This document shows, in pieces, positions 58,400-64,000 of a stretch of 64,000 bases of DNA; within the stretch, counting starts at the first letter, position 1; each line of letters starts with the position of its first letter. Made by a program: the position numbers and the translations under genes. This stretch comes from a bacterium UBP4_UBA6127 (GTDB lineage Bacteria; UBP4; UBA4092). Location: contig DIVR01000065.1 in NCBI GenBank assembly GCA_002428325.1, positions 120,866 to 184,865 of the forward strand. Reading direction: 5' to 3'. The notes below the pieces were generated by a model. It did not search any database. It saw nothing but the letters and a program-made list of their open reading frames with translations, and was not told the origin of the DNA.

Positions 58400-59818
58400 T
58401 TATAAACCTAAATTTCGGAAATCAGTTAATAATGATTCCAGACGAGATTCTGAAAGGGTCTCAACATAACAGCGAAGCAAAGGTTCTGTCCCCGAAGGGC
58501 GAACCAGAGTATAACTGCCGTCTTCCAGTTTCCATCCAATCCCGTCAACTTCTTTGTGTTCGATAATCTTGGAGCCTGCAAACTGTGTCTGGGGTTCACT
58601 GGAAAGCTTTTTCCAGAGGGCATCCTTCTTTTCAGGAGTCAGCCTGAGATCTACACGGCCTGTATAGAATTTACCATATTTTGCTTCCAGAGACATTAAA
58701 ATCTGTGATAAAGGCTGGCCCTTGGCTGCAACCAGTTCCGCTGCCAACAGGCAGGCAATCAGTCCATCTTTCTCCGGGACATGCCCCATGATGCTCAGGC
58801 CGCCGCTTTCTTCTCCACCGATAATGACCGGTTCTTTTTCCATCCATTCACCGATATATTTAAAGCCAACCGGCGTTTCCCGGACGGTAATTCCATTTTT
58901 CTCGGCAATGGCATCAATAAAATGGGTGGTCGCCACAGTGCGGACAACAGACCCCTTCCATCCCCGGGTCTCCATCAGGTGAACCATTAACAGGGCTACC
59001 AGCTGATTGGGTGTAATATAGGTTCCATCTGAATCAATAATTCCAAATCGGTCGGCATCTCCATCGGTCGCTAGACCCAAATGGGCTCCCGTCTGTTTGA
59101 CTCGGGAAATCAAATCTCCCAAATGCTCTTCATTGGGTTCAGGAATATCGTTGCCAAAGTAAGGGTCTCTATACCCATGGATTAATTCAACCTCAACCCC
59201 GGCATCTTGTAAGAGGACATCCAGATAATCCCGTCCGGTCCCGTAAAGGGTGTCGGCTACAACTTTCAACCGGGCTTTACGAATCAGTTCCATATCCAGT
59301 TTCCCCCTGATTTCATCCAGATAACGGGGACGGATATCAATTATTTCAATCAGCCCTCTGGCCGTGGCTTCAGCGACTGGCATGGTGGCAGGAGTGGCAT
59401 TATCAGCCAATAATTTATTGGCAATGGATTCAATTCGGGAAGTTACTTCCGGGGTGGCAGGACCGCCCCAGGCCGGAGAAAACTTAATCCCATTATATTC
59501 TGGAGGATTATGGCTGGCGGTCAGGTTGATTCCCCCGGCGGTTTGGCGATGACGAATCTCAGAAGCAATTGCCGGGGTGGGGGTATCTCGGATTGTTAGA
59601 AAAGATTTAATGCCATTAGCTGCCAGAACTTCAGCCACTGCCTCGGCAAATCGTTCTGACATAAAACGGGTATCATAGCCAATTATCAGTCCTTTATCAG
59701 TCAGACCTGATTCTTTGACATAATCAGCAATCGCCTGAGTGGCAATGCGGACATTGTTATATGTGAATTCATCGGAGACGATGGCCCGCCATCCGGATGT
59801 GCCAAATTTAATATTCAT
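58400..59818 (-). CDS. Phosphoglucomutase/phosphomannomutase family phosphohexomutase
   Basis: This 472-residue alpha-D-phosphohexomutase has all four landmarks. These are TASHNPPEYNG (phosphoserine), DGDADRFG (metal loop), GGEESGG (sugar-binding) and RPSGTEP (phosphate-binding). It interconverts hexose 1- and 6-phosphates; glucose or mannose specificity cannot be decided, and a GlmM role is less likely because this subgroup has FGTSGWRAI rather than the GlmM start. The ATG at 59818 follows AAGGAAG; the preceding TTG is not needed. Cytoplasmic; supplies sugar nucleotides for envelope polymers. Confidence 0.93.
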   Translation of the reverse strand: MNIKFGTSGWRAIVSDEFTYNNVRIATQAIADYVKESGLTDKGLIIGYDTRFMSERFAEAVAEVLAANGIKSFLTIRDTPTPAIASEIRHRQTAGGINLTASHNPPEYNGIKFSPAWGGPATPEVTSRIESIANKLLADNATPATMPVAEATARGLIEIIDIRPRYLDEIRGKLDMELIRKARLKVVADTLYGTGRDYLDVLLQDAGVEVELIHGYRDPYFGNDIPEPNEEHLGDLISRVKQTGAHLGLATDGDADRFGIIDSDGTYITPNQLVALLMVHLMETRGWKGSVVRTVATTHFIDAIAEKNGITVRETPVGFKYIGEWMEKEPVIIGGEESGGLSIMGHVPEKDGLIACLLAAELVAAKGQPLSQILMSLEAKYGKFYTGRVDLRLTPEKKDALWKKLSSEPQTQFAGSKIIEHKEVDGIGWKLEDGSYTLVRPSGTEPLLRCYVETLSESRLESLLTDFRNLGL

Positions 59819-59853
59819 CAATTCTTCCTTGAAAAAGCATAATTATACCATGG

Positions 59854-60987
59854 TTATGGGTTCCTGCCGGAATGGATGTTATCCCCCATAAGGAATTCCA
59901 GGAACTTGGATTCATTCTCAGGTTGGGCCAGAATAGGCAGGCAAAACCAATCGAATGGCGATTTATCAATCAAGCCCTTTAATTTTAATCCATCCTTTTC
60001 TGTGGTGACCAGTCCTTTAACCTTCTTTTTTTGGCAAAGCTCTTCCATTTGGGCAATATCGGCAGAGGTGTACGTGTGATGGTCAGGGAAAATCATCATA
60101 TCCGCAATGGTAATTGAAGCTGTTTCCAGAGTCTTTTTGAATCCATGTGGATTTCCAATTCCACAAAAAGCCAGTAGGGGATCAGTGCTTGCCGTCCAGG
60201 AATCAGAATTTGACTCTTTTAGAGCATATAAAGGCCCCGGTTGAAATATAAACCGAAAGACAGGACAGGTTATACCTGTTTTATTTAATAACCCTTCTAT
60301 CTTTTGATAGGATTGGCCCTTCTCACAGCGAGTCAATAGAATTGCGGAAGCCCTTTTCAGGGAACTTACCGGTTCTCGCAAGAGACCCCTGGGCAGTAAA
60401 TACCCATATCCCAAGGGTTCGGTTACATCTAAAAGCACTAAATCCATATCCCGATGAAAACGGCGATGGGAAAACCCATCATCCATAATCAACACATCCG
60501 GCGAATCTGATTTCAGGGCTGCCAAGGCGCTTTGGTATCGGTCAGAATGAATAAAAATAGGGGTGTTCTGCAGCATTTGGGCCAGTAGAGCCGGTTCATC
60601 CCCAATATGGGTCCAGCTTTGGGAACCCAATTCATTATATATAACCCTTAGCGGTTGGTGAGGGTTTTCTTCCATTGCGACCCTCTTATATCCTCTGGTC
60701 AGAATGGCTGCTTTTTTTCCTTTTTTTGAAAACTGTTCAGTGATGTAGCGGACTATGGGGGTCTTGCCGGTGCCTCCGGTGGTGAGATTGCCGACACATA
60801 TGACAGGAATTTGAATCCGGCGGGTGGGCAATAATCCAATATCATAAATCCACCTGCGAATCAGGATGATCATCCCATAAAACAGGGAAATGCCCCATAG
60901 GATAATCTGATATACCCGATTAATGAACGAAGGGGATTTATCAGATATGATTCTGTTGTATCGATAATTAATTTTTTTTAGATTCAT
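59854..60987 (-). CDS. lpxK: Tetraacyldisaccharide 4'-kinase (lipid A)
   Basis: This 377-residue kinase has an N-terminal membrane helix (IILWGISLFYGMIILIRRW), the P-loop GNLTTGGTGKTP and ILTRGYKR. It also has HIGDEPALLA and VLIMDDGFSHRRFHRDMDLVLLD, all typical of LpxK. It phosphorylates the 4' position of the lipid A disaccharide precursor at the inner membrane, so the organism makes lipopolysaccharide. The ATG at 60987 is chosen; the longer frame overlaps the upstream gene and adds unconserved residues. Confidence 0.95.
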   Translation of the reverse strand: MNLKKINYRYNRIISDKSPSFINRVYQIILWGISLFYGMIILIRRWIYDIGLLPTRRIQIPVICVGNLTTGGTGKTPIVRYITEQFSKKGKKAAILTRGYKRVAMEENPHQPLRVIYNELGSQSWTHIGDEPALLAQMLQNTPIFIHSDRYQSALAALKSDSPDVLIMDDGFSHRRFHRDMDLVLLDVTEPLGYGYLLPRGLLREPVSSLKRASAILLTRCEKGQSYQKIEGLLNKTGITCPVFRFIFQPGPLYALKESNSDSWTASTDPLLAFCGIGNPHGFKKTLETASITIADMMIFPDHHTYTSADIAQMEELCQKKKVKGLVTTEKDGLKLKGLIDKSPFDWFCLPILAQPENESKFLEFLMGDNIHSGRNP

Positions 60988-61039
60988 TATTTCTGGTTCT
61001 TCCGGAAGCTGATTTGATTTCAGCTGGGGGCTAACCTGT

Positions 61040-62197
61040 TTATTGCATTCCCAAATTTTGACGGGCTGGACTATAGGTGGAATCAATAGTCAGAGACTGA
61101 ATCCATGCTTTCCATGCTGCCGTTGTATCTCCACTGGCCCTGTAACAAAGGCCCATACCATTATATGCCTCGGCGGATTGAGGATACTCTTTTACGATTG
61201 TCTTAAATTCTAAAATGGCCTTATCAAAATCACCGCTGTTATAAATTTTCCAGGCATTCTTCATCCGGTTTTTATACTCTGGATTGGTAGAAAAAGAAGG
61301 TGTTGGTACCGGGGCGGGTGTGGTAGAAGCTACAAACCCAATCTTCTTCTGAGGTGCAGCCTGAGGCTTATGAAGAGGGGTTCCTTCCAGTTTGATATTG
61401 TCATAGAAAACAAACCCGGATTTTACTTTTCCATTCGGGTCCGGCAACCCACCCATGTTAAAACCAGGATAAATTCTCATGCTTCTGGCATATTCGATAT
61501 GTCCTATCGTAGATTTGTCGATACATAACATAATCGTTTCATCATCAGGGGTTACGGCAATATCAAAATGATGTTTTGGACGGTTAAGTTTTTCATCCGG
61601 CCAAGGCGGAAGATTAAAGGAACGATATTTCCCATCCCCTCGGGGGTCATAAGATAAATTGGGAATCTGATCTATCAGGCGAAGCCTGATATGGCCCAGG
61701 TTGACCAAATCAATAGGTCCTGAACCTGAAAAATCAAAGGATAAAACATAGGGCTTTTTATAATTAAATGATAAGGATGTCTTTGTCGCATAATACATTC
61801 GAGGCTCTTCTGTGGTGGGTGTAAATTCAAAACCCTCTGTTGGTTTTAAATCCTTACCGGCAAACAACCCCTTGCTTCTGGAGACTCGGTCCTGATATAT
61901 TCCAATCCAATTTCCTACCCATCCATCCAAAGAGGATTCTTCAAAGTCTTCCGTCCAAATGACTCCCTGAGGCAGGATTTCCTCAATTTCAGCAACGGGT
62001 TGGGTGGGCGATATATTGGGAAGGGGAGCTGGTTTGTGAGGTAAAAAGGCTATTACTAGAAATATTAAGGATACACAGGTAAATAGTCCCCATACCCAGA
62101 AAACCCATTTTGGAAGACCACTTGGAGATAATGGGGTTTCTTGTGATGAAGCAGTCTCCTGAGTAACTGCCTTTTTATTTTTATGGGGATGTTTCAT
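61040..62197 (-). CDS. Membrane-anchored TPR protein with beta-sandwich domain
   Basis: I cannot name a family for this 385-residue protein. After a polar cytoplasmic part (about 1-28) there is one TM helix (about 30-50). A beta-rich region resembling a concanavalin-like or family-16-type sandwich follows (about 75-270, starting GVIWTEDFEESSLDGW). Next come a Pro/Ala linker and about two TPR units at the C-terminus (KNAWKIYNSGDFDKAILEF, AEAYNGMGLCYRASGD). It is probably periplasmic or surface-facing. It lies 52 nt upstream of lpxK on the same strand, likely co-transcribed. The SD is weak. Confidence 0.6.
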   Translation of the reverse strand: MKHPHKNKKAVTQETASSQETPLSPSGLPKWVFWVWGLFTCVSLIFLVIAFLPHKPAPLPNISPTQPVAEIEEILPQGVIWTEDFEESSLDGWVGNWIGIYQDRVSRSKGLFAGKDLKPTEGFEFTPTTEEPRMYYATKTSLSFNYKKPYVLSFDFSGSGPIDLVNLGHIRLRLIDQIPNLSYDPRGDGKYRSFNLPPWPDEKLNRPKHHFDIAVTPDDETIMLCIDKSTIGHIEYARSMRIYPGFNMGGLPDPNGKVKSGFVFYDNIKLEGTPLHKPQAAPQKKIGFVASTTPAPVPTPSFSTNPEYKNRMKNAWKIYNSGDFDKAILEFKTIVKEYPQSAEAYNGMGLCYRASGDTTAAWKAWIQSLTIDSTYSPARQNLGMQ

Positions 62198-62272
62198 TAT
62201 CTGTCCGGAAATAAATTTTCCTTCAATGTAAATTGACTCTTTCCTTCTATCAGGGTAAGAACAAATCCCTTT

Positions 62273-63490
62273 TTAGTAGGAATCAGTATACCAGTATAAC
62301 CATTCAGTTTTTGGTAAAGCTAAATCCATTTGGTTCATATCTATCAAAGATAAATCCTGAAACTTTACTTCTTCAAAGAAGAGGGGAAGTTCAGAGAATA
62401 ATTTCCTGCCTAATACCCATTGGGTCAGAGCTGGATGATTCAGGGTTACCTGACAGGAAGAATCTCCATCTTTTACCTGGAATTTCCCATTTTGCTGAGT
62501 GATAAGAAAGGACTCCTCAGGAGTCCTGATCTGGAAAGTTCCTTTCCAATCCCCGGCCGGTTTCCCTTGTAATAATTTAGTGAATATCATGCTGGGTTTA
62601 AGGAGCCGTAACATCTGGCCATTGTTGTTTCGATAAGAAACCAGCCCTCCCATTCTTCTAAATGCCTCGGTCAGTGGATGATGGGTAAAGCACCCCGGCA
62701 TTCTGATTTTTCCATTACAACCTTGTTGCCTGAATTCCTTTAACACTGAGAGCAGGAGTGTGTCCCATACTTTGGGGTCATCTTGATTCCCCCAGGCTTC
62801 CCTGATCCACGACTGAGTACGGTCTTTGCTGTACCCTGCGCGTAAATATGCCAGCAGAGTTCCCTTTTGATCGAATGCTCCAAGAAAAATAAAATCCCTC
62901 AGAATATTCCATTGTAGAGATTTCTCCCAATATGACTTGTCCCTGCATACAGGTCCTGTGTAACGGAGTGCCTTCTGGTCATAAAGACGGAATACTTTGG
63001 TTTGGTCTTTTTTCTCAATGGGTACAATTCTCAATTGGGGACTTTTAATTTTTACTGCTGTGTCAATATTAGATGTATCAATGAAGGTATCTTTCTGCGG
63101 CCAAATCTCGTATCCATGTGGCCGATAAACATCATGGACCCCGGTATAGAGACCGGACATCTCCATCCCCTGGTTTTTTATGAATTGGATTACATCCTTA
63201 AAAAGCTTTTCATTGATTCCCCGGTGCCGATATTCGGGCAAAGTCCCGACATTGGCAATTGCACCCAGGGAAACCGGAACCCCCCTGAGATATATTTTTT
63301 TCGTGAATATCTGGACAGAGGCTGCCAGGACATCATTTATAATCGCTAGTCTTGTATGTTCAGGTTTTCTGCCAGGATGAAGCTGGAATTGGGGGAGAAA
63401 CAGGGATGAGGGAAAATTAAAAGATAGAACAACCTGTTCAAGGATTTTCTCTGATTCATTCTGATTTGCGCCTCGAATTTCTATATTCAT
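62273..63490 (-). CDS. Eis-like GNAT acetyltransferase with SCP2-type C-terminus
   Basis: This 405-residue protein has two GNAT-like halves. The first has AIANVGTLPEYRHRGINEKLF, where RxxGxx is the acetyl-CoA pyrophosphate loop, and YTGVHDVYRPHGYEIWPQ. The second half is a GNAT-like fold, and the last ~100 residues form a sterol-carrier-like domain. This is the architecture of Eis-type N-acetyltransferases, which modify amino groups of varied substrates including aminoglycosides in some species. Substrate here is unknown. The start has GGAG about 10 nt upstream. It lies 75 nt before the membrane TPR gene. Confidence 0.8.
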   Translation of the reverse strand: MNIEIRGANQNESEKILEQVVLSFNFPSSLFLPQFQLHPGRKPEHTRLAIINDVLAASVQIFTKKIYLRGVPVSLGAIANVGTLPEYRHRGINEKLFKDVIQFIKNQGMEMSGLYTGVHDVYRPHGYEIWPQKDTFIDTSNIDTAVKIKSPQLRIVPIEKKDQTKVFRLYDQKALRYTGPVCRDKSYWEKSLQWNILRDFIFLGAFDQKGTLLAYLRAGYSKDRTQSWIREAWGNQDDPKVWDTLLLSVLKEFRQQGCNGKIRMPGCFTHHPLTEAFRRMGGLVSYRNNNGQMLRLLKPSMIFTKLLQGKPAGDWKGTFQIRTPEESFLITQQNGKFQVKDGDSSCQVTLNHPALTQWVLGRKLFSELPLFFEEVKFQDLSLIDMNQMDLALPKTEWLYWYTDSY

Positions 63491-63526
63491 TCAACACGTC
63501 TCCATTGATATTATGAATTCACATGT

Positions 63527-64000
63527 TTAAGGAAATTGGTTTATCCATTGGGTCTCTGGTTGTTTGCGTCGATGATTGCTGACTCTGGCCAGCACAAACA
63601 GAAAATCTGATAATCGGTTCAGGTATTCCAGGATATGGGGATTAATCTGTTCCTGGTCCATGAGCGAGACAATGACCCTTTCAGTCCGTCGGCAAACACA
63701 TCTGGCTAAATGAAATCGGCTGGCAGCTTCAGAACCGCCAGGTAATATAAAATGCCTAAGCGGAGGAAGCTCCCGGCTGAATTGATCAATAGATTTTTCC
63801 AAGTTTAAAACCTGTTCAGAGGCGACCCGGGGGACGGTTTTATGTTTATCAGATTTGATTTCAGTTTCGGGTGTTGCCAAGTCGCTGCCTAATTCGAAAA
63901 GCTCTTTTTGTATTTGAATCAAGGCTTCTCTAATATCTTCTTCAGGCACAGCCGACCGAATAAGTCCCAACCAGGAACTCAATTCATCGATCATCCCATA
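63527..64000 (-). CDS. pduO: ATP:cob(I)alamin adenosyltransferase, PduO type, N-terminus cut by the window
   Basis: About 157 residues are visible and the frame stays open at the window edge, so the N-terminal TRTGDxGxT motif lies outside. Recognisable parts are IDELSSWLGLIRS (normally DELN), LFELGSDLATP, the FILPGGSEAASRFHLARCVCRRTERV block and YLNRLSDFLFVLARVSN. Members transfer the adenosyl group of ATP to cob(I)alamin to form coenzyme B12. The first codon of the visible ATG (63994) is unlikely to be the real start. It lies 36 nt upstream of the Eis-like gene. Confidence 0.9.
   Translation of the reverse strand, partial: YGMIDELSSWLGLIRSAVPEEDIREALIQIQKELFELGSDLATPETEIKSDKHKTVPRVASEQVLNLEKSIDQFSRELPPLRHFILPGGSEAASRFHLARCVCRRTERVIVSLMDQEQINPHILEYLNRLSDFLFVLARVSNHRRKQPETQWINQFP

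Overview
The window comes from a diderm (Gram-negative-type) bacterium. The support is an LpxK lipid A kinase, an Omp85 outer-membrane assembly protein, Mla-type lipid transport genes, a mosaic of SD-led operons, and meso-diaminopimelate-type peptidoglycan genes (a DNPR signature in MurE). Base composition is moderately AT-rich. The mixture of a type IV pseudopilin with the simple FTLIEL start, a very long TPR protein, a MurC-MurB fusion and many poorly characterised exported proteins suggests a lineage known mainly from environmental genomes. I cannot name the phylum from sequence alone.

Layout. 1-3004: the end of comEC and a GT-C type membrane glycosyltransferase. 3005-8054: a cold-shock gene with an elaborate leader, then two tandem secreted M1 metallopeptidases. 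8065-16164: a secreted alpha/beta hydrolase-like protein, the ftsE-ftsX-envC division set, two uncharacterised proteins, a short Omp85 protein and a pseudopilin. 16187-20406: an M20 amidohydrolase, a DUF6498-like membrane protein, metG and a tiny membrane protein. 20407-26101: two paralogous exported proteins with CBM9-like domains. Each sits behind the same promoter, 9-codon leader peptide, attenuator-like RNA fold and 3' terminator. 26151-27077: an isolated S-4TM family putative pore-forming effector. 27339-45622: a complete dcw cluster (mraZ-rsmH-ftsL-ftsI-murE-murF-mraY-murD-ftsW-murG-murCB-ftsQ-ftsA-ftsZ). 45632-53117 (minus strand): tRNA-Gln, prs, rplY, pth, rpsF, ssb, rpsR, rplI, then dnaB, mlaE, mlaF and a 29-residue basic peptide gene. 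53474-63994 (minus): a giant TPR protein with an inactive-looking protease domain, ispE, an mS38/COX24-like mini ribosomal protein, a phosphohexomutase, lpxK, a membrane-anchored TPR protein, an Eis-like acetyltransferase and a partial cobalamin adenosyltransferase.

How it fits together. Most of the window is core envelope and translation machinery: precursor synthesis (MurE, F, D, C, B; MraY; MurG), septal assembly (FtsW, FtsI, FtsL, FtsQ, FtsA, FtsZ), septum splitting (FtsE, FtsX, EnvC-like activator) and outer-membrane biogenesis. The accessory part is 20.4-27.1 kb. The best candidate for something undescribed is the duplicated leader-peptide/attenuator module that drives two carbohydrate-binding-like exported proteins. 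Two dispersed non-coding repeat families (a 29-nt inverted repeat and an 18-bp palindrome, three copies each) also lie between genes.
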